Positions 1-5,299 of a DNA stretch of 5,629 nucleotides are shown in pieces (within the stretch, counting starts at the first letter, position 1; the number at the start of each line of letters is the position of its first letter). The position numbers were made by a program, and so were the translations under genes. The notes below the pieces were generated by a model. That model saw only the letters and a program-made list of their open reading frames with translations. It searched no databases and had not been told where the DNA came from. Origin of the DNA: Lachnospiraceae bacterium (GTDB lineage: Bacteria > Bacillota > Clostridia > Lachnospirales > Lachnospiraceae); the NCBI GenBank assembly GCA_900771955.1, contig CAAGPW010000245.1, forward strand, positions 1 to 5,629, read 5' to 3'.

Positions 1-213
1 CAGACAGAAACGACAGATACAGGAAATGACGGTGGGCATAAAGTGCGGGAAGAACAGACAGAGGATACCGAATTCCCTTATTGGGAGGATGACACGGACG
101 GAGCAGTGGTCAGAAATATTCCGGATGTCCGCAGTGGAGGCGGGCTTGCAGTAGCAGCGCTCGTGTTTCTGATAGCAGTATTTCTCTTTGTGGCATACAA
201 TAGAAAAAAATAA
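1..213 (+). CDS. C-terminal end of a membrane-anchored protein (partial)
   Basis: This is the last 70 codons of a gene that begins before the window, read in frame 1 and ending at TAA 211-213. The visible tail starts with a polar, acidic, Thr-rich stretch (residues 1-35 of the visible part, including an EFPYWEDD segment). A Gly-rich SGGG turn at 45-48 and a hydrophobic helix at about 49-65 (LAVAALVFLIAVFLFVA) follow, and the protein ends in a basic tail, YNRKK. This is the form of a single-pass membrane anchor with the bulk outside and a short positive end in the cytoplasm. No LPXTG sorting motif is visible. I do not recognise the family, and nothing links it to tryptophan synthesis. No hairpin terminator is visible between its stop and the trp promoter, so transcripts reading out of it would meet the T-box leader. 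Confidence 0.7.
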   Translation, partial: QTETTDTGNDGGHKVREEQTEDTEFPYWEDDTDGAVVRNIPDVRSGGGLAVAALVFLIAVFLFVAYNRKK

Positions 214-216
214 AAA

Positions 217-243
217 GGTAAAAAATGTAAAAAATGTAAAAAG
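217..243 (+). repeat. Three 9-bp tandem A-rich repeats upstream of the promoter
   Basis: Three consecutive 9-mers are seen: GGTAAAAAA (217-225), TGTAAAAAA (226-234) and TGTAAAAAG (235-243). The A-tracts recur close to once per helical turn and end five bases before the -35 box. By position and composition this could be an UP-element-like or intrinsically bent segment that aids RNA polymerase binding. That role is inference; only the repeat is seen directly. Confidence 0.6.
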
Positions 244-247
244 TGGA

Positions 248-276
248 TTGACAGATGCTTTCCGTTGTGGTAGCCT
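248..276 (+). promoter_or_regulatory. Probable sigma-A promoter of the trp operon
   Basis: A perfect -35 box TTGACA lies at 248-253. Seventeen bases later is a weak -10 candidate, TAGCCT (271-276), preceded by TGG at 268-270, which fits the TGn of an extended -10. Transcription would start near 282-284, just before the T-box leader, giving a leader of about 390 nt. The -35 and its placement are convincing. The -10 matches the consensus at only three of six positions, so its exact position is uncertain. Confidence 0.55.
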
Positions 277-307
277 GTTAATAGTTTAAAGAGTTAAAGT
301 CAAAGAG

Positions 308-407
308 CAAAAGTAGTACCGTGTACGATTCTTTCAGAGAGCTGCCGGATGGTGCGAGGCAGTAAGATAGTTCATTGCAGGTTTTATGCTTAACGGGAAT
401 GGATTTG
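308..407 (+). promoter_or_regulatory. T-box Stem I with UGG specifier
   Basis: Helix CAAA 308-311 with TTTG 404-407 closes the specifier loop from below, and CCGT 319-322 with ACGG 393-396 closes it from above. The loop carries AGTAGTA (312-318) on the 5' side and GGAATGGA (396-403) on the 3' side, so GAA precedes the UGG specifier at 400-402 and a purine follows it, as in known T-boxes. At the far end, CTGCC 342-346 pairs with GGCAG 358-362 around a loop containing GGTG (351-354), preceded by CAGAGAG (335-341). These distal elements are the part that contacts the tRNA elbow in characterised T-boxes. Confidence 0.85.
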
Positions 408-428
408 TGAGATGCGAAGTGAATTATA

Positions 429-460
429 GTAGCGGATGCCGTTTCCCCACGTTACAGGGG
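429..460 (+). promoter_or_regulatory. Stem IIA/B pseudoknot of the T-box
   Basis: GTAGCG (429-434) can pair with CGTTAC (450-455), with one G-U pair. The loop of this helix contains CCCC (445-448), which can pair with GGGG (457-460) downstream. The two helices cross, giving an H-type pseudoknot in the position of the conserved Stem IIA/B element. Confidence 0.75.
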
Positions 461-491
461 TAAGATATAGAGAGATTCTGTATCAGATGAG

Positions 492-584
492 ATGATGAGC
501 AGATTGGTGGCGCGTATTTTCCGATTCGGAGATATGCGTTTTTTATTTCCCGGATTTGGGGAAGAAGGGCAGTCTGTACATCAT
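492..584 (+). promoter_or_regulatory. Large branched Stem III of the T-box leader
   Basis: Bases 492-506 pair with 570-584 to give 14 pairs, two of them G-U, interrupted by one A-A mismatch (498/578). The enclosed segment can form two further hairpins: 511-522 with 528-538, and TTCCC 547-551 with GGGAA 559-563. The arm ends five bases before the antiterminator, the usual place of Stem III, which stacks on the antiterminator helix in known T-boxes. Stem III is commonly a simple hairpin, so this three-way form is larger than usual. The pairing was worked out by eye without energy calculation. Confidence 0.6.
511..544 (+). terminator. Possible early terminator or pause hairpin inside Stem III
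   Basis: CGCGTATTTTCC (511-522) pairs with GGAGATATGCG (528-538), giving about 11 pairs with a single bulged T and a short loop. Six T residues follow immediately (539-544). This has the form of an intrinsic terminator. It would form before the 3' half of the enclosing Stem III helix (570-584) is transcribed, so the polymerase could respond to it. It may equally be only a structural sub-helix, and termination here is not shown. Confidence 0.35.
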
Positions 585-589
585 GAATG

Positions 590-618
590 AGGGTGGCACC
601 ACGGAAAAATTCGTCCCT
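590..618 (+). promoter_or_regulatory. T-box motif and antiterminator
   Basis: AGGG (590-593) pairs with CCCT (615-618), and ACG (601-603) pairs with CGT (612-614). The conserved seven-base bulge TGGCACC (594-600) lies between the two helices, and an A-rich loop (604-611) closes the hairpin. TGGC is the part that would bind the GCCA 3' end of uncharged tRNA-Trp. The 3' arm overlaps the 5' arm of the terminator, so the two structures exclude each other. Confidence 0.92.
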
Positions 619-658
619 GGCTTCAGGCACAGCAGCTTGAGAGTCAGGGACTTTCTTT
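613..658 (+). terminator. T-box attenuator terminator
   Basis: GTCCCTG (613-619) pairs perfectly with CAGGGAC (645-651), followed by TTTCTTT (652-658). An inner helix, TTCAGGC 622-628 with GCTTGAG 635-641, extends the stem. The 5' arm is shared with the antiterminator, and the trpE ribosome binding site begins five bases after the T-rich tail. This is the regulated stop that should act when tRNA-Trp is charged. Confidence 0.9.
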
Positions 659-676
659 GTATAAGGAGGATGAAAC

Positions 677-2086
677 ATGAAAAGAAGGTTAAAGGTTTAT
701 CGAAAGACAGTCAGCATTGTAAATGAGACGGCAACCGGAATGTATGAAAATCTGGTCGGAAAGAAAAAGGGATTTCTTCTGGAAAGCTATGATAAGAACT
801 ATGACCGTTATACATTTTTCGGGGCAGATCCTAAGGAGATCATTACTTCCAGCGGCAATGCACTTGTGATACAGCGTGCGGATGGCACGAAGGAAGTGCG
901 CGAGGGCAATCCGCTCAAACGACTGAAAGAATATTATGATGAATTTGATATTGTGAAAGAAAGCAGAGAGCAGGCGTTTTCCGGCGGACTGGTCGGAAAT
1001 CTCGGTTATGATTTTGTCCGTTACAGCGAAAAACTTCCGGATGACAATCCAGATGAGATCGGCATTGAGACGATCCAGATGATGTTGATGACAGAGTTTG
1101 TCATGGTCGATCACGTCGCAGAGACGCTGACCGGAATCGTCCTTGAGGAAGACAGTGAGGAAGGAAAGAACCGGGCGTTGATAAAAGCAGATGAAATGAT
1201 TAAAAAGGCACGTGAAAAGCGTGTGGAACAAAAAGAAGATTACAGGCGTGACGGAGTGATCGTAAAACAGTCCGATACCCTGGAGGAATACAGTGCGAAG
1301 GTTAATAAGATCAAGGAGTACATCAAAGAGGGCCATATTTTCCAGACCGTGCTTTCCCAGCGCTGGACCGTTGAGACAAAGCAGGACGGATTTGCACTTT
1401 ATAAGGAGCTTCGCGTATTAAATCCGTCTCCGTATCTTTACTACTTTAATTTCGGGGAATTTGAGGTGATCGGAAGTTCACCGGAAATGCTGGTCAAACA
1501 AAAAGAGAACCACATTTATACCTGTCCGATCGCGGGAACAAGAAAGCGTGGAAAGGATAAGGCGGAGGATGAGCGTTTAAAAGCAGATCTTTTAAGTGAT
1601 GAAAAGGAAAAGGCAGAGCATGTCATGTTAGTAGATCTTGCAAGGAATGATATGGGGCGTATTTCCGAATTTGGAACTGTAAAAGTCACACAGTTTATGC
1701 AGGTGCAGAATTATTCGCATGTCATGCATATCGTTTCCCAGGTGGAAGGACAGAAAAATGGTGATTACCATCCGCTTGATCTGGTGGCATCCTTCCTTCC
1801 GGCGGGAACCCTAAGCGGGGCGCCGAAGATCCGTGCAATGGAGATCATCGATGAATTAGAGAGCGTCAGACGCGGGCTTTACGGAGGAGCGACCGGATAT
1901 ATTGATTTTTCCGGGGATATGGATTTTTGCATCACGATCCGTACCATGATAAAGAAACAGGAAAAGGTTTATCTGCAGGCGGGCGCCGGAATCGTTGCGG
2001 ATTCAGTACCGGAAAATGAATACAATGAATGCTGCAACAAAGTCATGGCACTGGCAAAGACATTGATCGAGGAGGAGAACTTATGA
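677..2086 (+). CDS. trpE: Anthranilate synthase component I
   Basis: The 469-residue large subunit of anthranilate synthase converts chorismate and ammonia, supplied by TrpG, to anthranilate in the cytoplasm. The N-terminal domain carries LLES (34-37), part of the tryptophan feedback pocket in characterised TrpE proteins. NPSPYLYY (249-256) and DFC (416-418) also match that pocket. The chorismate-binding domain (about 200-465) shows PIAGTRKRG (284-292), DEKEKAEHVMLVDLARND (308-325), YSHVMHIVS (346-354), PAGTLSGAPKIRAMEI (375-390), YGGATGYI (402-409) and AGAGIVADSVPENEY (435-449). The LLES motif and the trp context favour TrpE over PabB. The start is set by AAGGAGG (663-669), seven bases before the ATG. 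The protein is slightly shorter at the N-terminus than many TrpE proteins but shows no break. Its TGA stop overlaps the trpG start as ATGA, so the two subunits are probably translationally coupled. Confidence 0.97.
   Translation: MKRRLKVYRKTVSIVNETATGMYENLVGKKKGFLLESYDKNYDRYTFFGADPKEIITSSGNALVIQRADGTKEVREGNPLKRLKEYYDEFDIVKESREQAFSGGLVGNLGYDFVRYSEKLPDDNPDEIGIETIQMMLMTEFVMVDHVAETLTGIVLEEDSEEGKNRALIKADEMIKKAREKRVEQKEDYRRDGVIVKQSDTLEEYSAKVNKIKEYIKEGHIFQTVLSQRWTVETKQDGFALYKELRVLNPSPYLYYFNFGEFEVIGSSPEMLVKQKENHIYTCPIAGTRKRGKDKAEDERLKADLLSDEKEKAEHVMLVDLARNDMGRISEFGTVKVTQFMQVQNYSHVMHIVSQVEGQKNGDYHPLDLVASFLPAGTLSGAPKIRAMEIIDELESVRRGLYGGATGYIDFSGDMDFCITIRTMIKKQEKVYLQAGAGIVADSVPENEYNECCNKVMALAKTLIEEENL
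2071..2075 (+). promoter_or_regulatory. Ribosome binding site that sets the trpG start
   Basis: GGAGG lies inside the last codons of trpE, seven bases before ATG 2083. It decides between this start and an in-frame ATG at 2029, which would add 18 residues unlike the family and overlap trpE by 58 bases. The conserved MILLIDNYDSF N-terminus begins exactly at 2083. Confidence 0.85.
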
Positions 2087-2652
2087 TACTGCTGATTGAC
2101 AATTACGATTCATTTACCTATAACCTGTATCAGTATATGGGAATTTTCAATGATGATATCAGGGTCGTGCGTAATGACAAGATTACTATCGAGGAGATCA
2201 AAGAGCTTGCACCGGAGCGCATCGTGCTCTCGCCGGGACCGAAAAGCCCGAAAGAAGCGGGCATCTGCATTGACACGATAAAGGAGTTTTACGATAAGGT
2301 GCCGATCCTTGGTATCTGTCTCGGACATCAGTGCATTGGCGAGGCATTCGGCGCGACCGTAAGCTATGCAAAAAAAATCTTCCACGGTAAGCAGTCTGAG
2401 ATCACACATGCCGGAGACAGCGTATTTACCGGAATCGACAGCCCGATCAAGGTCGCACGGTATCATTCGCTGGCGGTACATAAAGAAGGACTTCCGGACT
2501 GCCTTCGGATACTGGCCGAGACGGAGGACGGTGAGATCATGGCGATGCGGCATAAGGATTATCCGGTGGTCGGCTTACAGTTCCATCCGGAATCCATTTA
2601 TACCGAACATGGAAAGCGGATGCTTGAGAACTTTATCAACGGTGTGGTATAG
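2083..2652 (+). CDS. trpG: Anthranilate synthase component II (glutamine amidotransferase)
   Basis: The 189-residue class I glutamine amidotransferase hydrolyses glutamine and passes ammonia to TrpE. It begins with the family-typical ILLIDNYDSFTYNL (2-15). The oxyanion region SPGP is at 50-53. The nucleophile elbow GICLGHQ (77-83) contains catalytic Cys79, and FHPES (167-171) carries His168 and Glu170 of the triad. HGK (101-103) and HSL (128-130) are further family motifs. The length is normal for a free-standing subunit, and the protein is not fused to TrpD as in some bacteria. It overlaps trpE by four bases. TrpG and PabA are close paralogues, and this protein could also serve folate synthesis if no separate pabA exists. 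Its stop is followed directly by the trpC leader, with no trpD between. Confidence 0.96.
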   Translation: MILLIDNYDSFTYNLYQYMGIFNDDIRVVRNDKITIEEIKELAPERIVLSPGPKSPKEAGICIDTIKEFYDKVPILGICLGHQCIGEAFGATVSYAKKIFHGKQSEITHAGDSVFTGIDSPIKVARYHSLAVHKEGLPDCLRILAETEDGEIMAMRHKDYPVVGLQFHPESIYTEHGKRMLENFINGVV

Positions 2653-2653
2653 C

Positions 2654-2669
2654 AAAAAAGGAGTTTTTT
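2654..2669 (+). promoter_or_regulatory. trpC ribosome binding site within an A6/T6 inverted repeat
   Basis: The gap between trpG and trpC consists almost wholly of AAAAAA (2654-2659), GGAG (2660-2663) and TTTTTT (2664-2669), followed at once by the ATG. The GGAG is the Shine-Dalgarno sequence, six bases before the start. The A and T runs could pair into a weak hairpin with the Shine-Dalgarno in its four-base loop. At 17 bp this is the only spacer between the two genes. Confidence 0.65.
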
Positions 2670-3443
2670 ATGATATTAGACGATATTGTAGCAGACAAAA
2701 AGATCCGGCTTTCCGAGCACAAGGCAAAGACCGGGGAAGCCGAGATGAAGCAGCTTGCAGCGGCATATAAGGGTACACATCATTCTTTTTATGAGGCATT
2801 GAAAAAGCCGGGACTTTCCATTATCGGAGAGTTTAAAAAGGCTTCTCCGAGTCTCGGTGCGATTCCGCAGAAGATGGATCTGATGGAGCGTATTGAAGAA
2901 TATAACGCATCGGTAGATGCAATTTCCTGTCTCACCGAGGAGGATCATTTTCACGGAAACATCGGATATCTGAAACAGATCCGGGAAAAGTCGGATCTTC
3001 CGATCCTGCGTAAGGATTTTATGATCGACGAGTATCAGTTTTATGAGGCAAAGGCGATCGGTGCAGATGCGGTGCTCCTTATAGCGGCGATCCTGGATGA
3101 TGTGCAGATGAAAGGTTTTTATGAGCTGGCGCGGTCGCTTGGACTTGACGCGCTGGTCGAGGTGCACGACGAGGAAGAGATGGAGCGGGCACTGAAGCTG
3201 GATGCGCGCATCATTGGCGTCAACAACCGCAATTTAAAGGATTTTACGATTTCCTTAGATAATACAAAGAGGCTTCGCGGTATGGTCGCAGCGGATAAGG
3301 TGTTTGTGGCGGAAAGCGGGATTGTGACGGATGCGGATGTGCTTACGCTAAAGGATTACAGGGTGGATGCATTCCTGATCGGCCGGGCATTTATGGAAGC
3401 CGATAACCCGAAGGAACTGGCAAAGCGCTGGAAAACACTGTAG
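2670..3443 (+). CDS. trpC: Indole-3-glycerol phosphate synthase
   Basis: The 257-residue single-domain TIM-barrel enzyme closes the indole ring, converting carboxyphenylaminodeoxyribulose phosphate to indole-3-glycerol phosphate with loss of CO2 and water. The active-site strands appear in order: GEFKKASPS (53-61) with Glu54 and Lys56; LRKDF (113-117) with Lys115; LVEVH (162-166) with Glu164; GVNNRNL (183-189) with Asn185; and VAESGI (213-218) with Glu215 and Ser216. Each of these sits at a constant offset of about +5 (+3 for the first pair) from the catalytic residues I recall for the Sulfolobus enzyme. The phosphate site includes FLIGRAFM (235-242). Length is normal, and it is not fused to TrpF as in E. 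coli. The start follows GGAG at 2660-2663. The intact MILDDIV N-terminus excludes any loss of trpC sequence at the trpG junction. Confidence 0.97.
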   Translation: MILDDIVADKKIRLSEHKAKTGEAEMKQLAAAYKGTHHSFYEALKKPGLSIIGEFKKASPSLGAIPQKMDLMERIEEYNASVDAISCLTEEDHFHGNIGYLKQIREKSDLPILRKDFMIDEYQFYEAKAIGADAVLLIAAILDDVQMKGFYELARSLGLDALVEVHDEEEMERALKLDARIIGVNNRNLKDFTISLDNTKRLRGMVAADKVFVAESGIVTDADVLTLKDYRVDAFLIGRAFMEADNPKELAKRWKTL

Positions 3444-3457
3444 AAAAGGGAGAGACC

Positions 3458-4108
3458 ATGGGAGGAGAGACAAAAGGAAGGCCGAAGATCAAGATCTGCG
3501 GGATCATGGATCAAAAAGAAGCAGCGTACTTAAATGAGGCTGGCGTTTCGTATGCGGGAGTCGTTTTTTATCCGAAAAGCAAACGGAATGTGACTTATGA
3601 ACAGGCAGGAAACATATTTGCATCTCTGGACGCATCGATAAAAAAGGTCGCTGTCTTTGGCAGCCCGACACTGGCAGAGATACAACAGGCGGAGGAGATC
3701 GGGGCAGATATTCTGCAGATACATGGAACGCTTGCAGAGGAGATCATCAAAAAAAGCAGGCACCCGATCTGGCGGGCAGTCAATATTAAGCCCGGATCAG
3801 AGTCTTTAGGGAAAGAAAACATGTTTTACGATAACATCACAGGAATTGTGGTGGATGGCGCACAGTATGGAGGCGGAAAAGCCTTTGACTGGAGTAAAAA
3901 AGAGGAACTGTTCACATATAGAGAACAGTTTCCGGATAAAACATTTATTCTGGCGGGTGGCTTAAACAGTGAGAATGTAAAAACGGGGATTTCAATCTTT
4001 GCACCGGATGTTGTAGATGTAAGTTCCGGCGTGGAAAATGAAAGCGGGATTGGAAAGAACCGGGATAAAATAATGGAATTTGTAAGAAAGGTGAAAGAAT
4101 ATGAATAA
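3458..4108 (+). CDS. trpF: Phosphoribosylanthranilate isomerase
   Basis: The 216-residue TIM-barrel isomerase carries out the Amadori rearrangement of N-(5-phosphoribosyl)anthranilate, producing the TrpC substrate. Motifs are KICGI (12-16) with catalytic Cys14, a FYPKSKRNV segment (37-45), LQIHG (86-90), GGGKAFDW (138-145) with general-acid Asp144, LAGGLN (165-170) and the phosphate-site DVSSGVE (187-193). The start is ATG 3458, 14 bases after the trpC stop and behind GGGAGAG (3448-3454). This gives about seven residues before the conserved KICGI strand; the next ATG would delete that strand. Codons 2-4 spell another GGAGGAG with no usable start after it. The last eight bases overlap trpB, so translation of the two is probably coupled. 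Confidence 0.95.
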   Translation: MGGETKGRPKIKICGIMDQKEAAYLNEAGVSYAGVVFYPKSKRNVTYEQAGNIFASLDASIKKVAVFGSPTLAEIQQAEEIGADILQIHGTLAEEIIKKSRHPIWRAVNIKPGSESLGKENMFYDNITGIVVDGAQYGGGKAFDWSKKEELFTYREQFPDKTFILAGGLNSENVKTGISIFAPDVVDVSSGVENESGIGKNRDKIMEFVRKVKEYE

Positions 4109-5288
4109 GAAAGCGTATTATGGAGAATTTGGCGGACAGTTTGTTTCCGAATCTTTAATGAACACATTGAAGGAACTGGATGATGCATTTGAAAAGGCAA
4201 TCCGGGATGAGAGCTTTATGAAGGAGTACCATTACTACTTAAAGCAGTACGTCGGACGTGAGACACCGCTTTATTTTGCGGAACGCCTGAGCGAAAAATA
4301 CGGCACCAAGATCTATTTAAAGAGAGAGGACTTAAACCACACCGGAGCACACAAGATCAACAACGTGATCGGTCAGATCCTGCTTGCAAAGCATATGGGC
4401 AAAAAGAAAGTGATCGCCGAGACCGGAGCCGGCCAGCACGGCGTTGCAACTGCGACCGGAGCAGCACTTTTTGATATGGAGTGCACAGTGTATATGGGCG
4501 AGGAAGACATCAAACGTCAGGCACTCAATGTGATGCGTATGGAGATGCTCGGTGCAAAGGTGGTCAGTGTGCGTTCGGGAAGTAACACGTTAAAGGATGC
4601 GACCAACGAGGCAATCCGTACCTGGGCAAAAACAGCGGAGGATACCTTTTATGTCATCGGTTCTGCGTTAGGGCCGTATCCGTATCCGAAAATGGTAAAG
4701 GAATTTCAGAGTGTGATCAGCCGTGAAGCGAAAAAACAGATCTTAGAGGCAGAGGGAAGACTTCCGGATGTGGTCATGGCATGTGTGGGCGGCGGCTCAA
4801 ACTCCATCGGAATGTTTGCAGACTTCATCGATGAGAAGGATGTAAAGTTAGTCGGCGTAGAAGCAGCAGGGCTCGGGATTGAGACCGGAAAGCACGCGAG
4901 TGCCATGGCGCTTGGAAGACCGGGCGTTTTACACGGTATGAGATCTTATCTCTTACAGGATGATAACGGAAATGTCGAGCTGGCACATTCTATTTCCGCC
5001 GGACTGGATTATCCGGGCGTCGGACCGGAGCATGCGTATCTGCGGGACAGCGGCCGTGCAGAGTATGTTTCCATCACCGATGTGGAGGCAATGGATGCAC
5101 TGATGGAACTGTGCAGACTTGAGGGTATTATTCCGGCAATTGAGAGCGCGCATGCAGTTGCCTATGCAGAAAAAATGGCAAAGACCATGAAGAAGGACGA
5201 CATCATGATCGTGTGTCTGTCAGGACGCGGCGACAAGGATGTAAACACGATCTCAGATTATCTGGCAGGAAAAGGATATTTGAATTAG
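4101..5288 (+). CDS. trpB: Tryptophan synthase beta chain
   Basis: The 395-residue PLP enzyme condenses indole with serine to give tryptophan, working in an alpha2beta2 complex that channels indole from TrpA. It opens with a typical YGEFGGQFVSE (7-17). LNHTGAHKINN (78-88) carries the PLP lysine, Lys85. AETGAGQHG (106-114) has catalytic Glu107. GGGSN (230-234) binds the cofactor phosphate, and CLSGRGDKD (372-380) contacts the pyridine nitrogen through Ser374. DYPGVGPEH (303-311) is also family-typical. The length and these motifs place it with the standard TrpB1 form, not the longer TrpB2 form. It starts inside trpF (8-bp overlap), with AAAGGTG (4087-4093) as a moderate ribosome binding site. 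TrpA follows after 11 bases, as expected for subunits of one complex. Confidence 0.98.
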   Translation: MNKKAYYGEFGGQFVSESLMNTLKELDDAFEKAIRDESFMKEYHYYLKQYVGRETPLYFAERLSEKYGTKIYLKREDLNHTGAHKINNVIGQILLAKHMGKKKVIAETGAGQHGVATATGAALFDMECTVYMGEEDIKRQALNVMRMEMLGAKVVSVRSGSNTLKDATNEAIRTWAKTAEDTFYVIGSALGPYPYPKMVKEFQSVISREAKKQILEAEGRLPDVVMACVGGGSNSIGMFADFIDEKDVKLVGVEAAGLGIETGKHASAMALGRPGVLHGMRSYLLQDDNGNVELAHSISAGLDYPGVGPEHAYLRDSGRAEYVSITDVEAMDALMELCRLEGIIPAIESAHAVAYAEKMAKTMKKDDIMIVCLSGRGDKDVNTISDYLAGKGYLN

Positions 5289-5299
5289 AGGAGGCTATT

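Larger units (their letters stand above)
290..658 (+). promoter_or_regulatory. T-box leader responding to tRNA-Trp
   Basis: This is a complete T-box transcription-attenuation leader. Its elements appear in canonical order: Stem I with an AGTA box, the GGTG distal loop and a specifier loop; the Stem IIA/B pseudoknot; Stem III; the T-box antiterminator; and an overlapping intrinsic terminator just before the trpE ribosome binding site. Two independent readouts point to tRNA-Trp. The specifier triplet is UGG (400-402). The T-box bulge reads UGGC (594-597), whose C would pair with a G discriminator base, as expected for bacterial tRNA-Trp. Uncharged tRNA-Trp is expected to hold the antiterminator open and allow transcription of the operon, while charged tRNA leaves the terminator to form. 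The 5' edge is approximate. The region contains no credible gene. Confidence 0.93.

Noticed and set aside
214..247. A terminator for the upstream membrane-protein gene
   Set aside because: The stretch is A-rich with no inverted repeat able to form a stable stem, so no terminator can be supported.
506..514. GGTGGCGCG as a degenerate second T-box motif, which would suggest a tandem T-box
   Set aside because: It resembles the T-box consensus only if three bases are deleted, has no downstream CCC partner for an antiterminator, and has no second Stem I or specifier. Chance likeness within Stem III is more likely.
284..676. A Trp-rich leader peptide of the E. coli trpL type
   Set aside because: No short plus-strand frame with clustered UGG codons and a ribosome binding site was seen, and the T-box elements account for the attenuator.
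424..678. An 84-codon open frame on the minus strand across the leader
   Set aside because: It lies wholly on the antisense of the T-box elements, whose RNA structure explains the sequence, and its product has no recognisable domain.
689..1336. A 215-codon minus-strand open frame inside trpE
   Set aside because: It is antisense to a strongly conserved enzyme, and its Phe/Leu/Ile-rich product is the usual result of reading a coding strand backwards. The other minus-strand frames within trpG, trpC, trpF, trpB and trpA were rejected for the same reason.
2029..2082. An upstream in-frame ATG as the trpG start
   Set aside because: The 18 extra residues are out-of-frame trpE sequence and do not resemble TrpG. 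The ATG at 2083 has a good ribosome binding site and begins the conserved N-terminus.
2366..2770. A 134-codon plus-strand frame crossing the trpG-trpC junction, considered as a possible trpD remnant
   Set aside because: It is an out-of-frame reading of trpG and trpC, rich in Arg and Ser, with none of the Gly-rich phosphoribosyltransferase motifs of TrpD.
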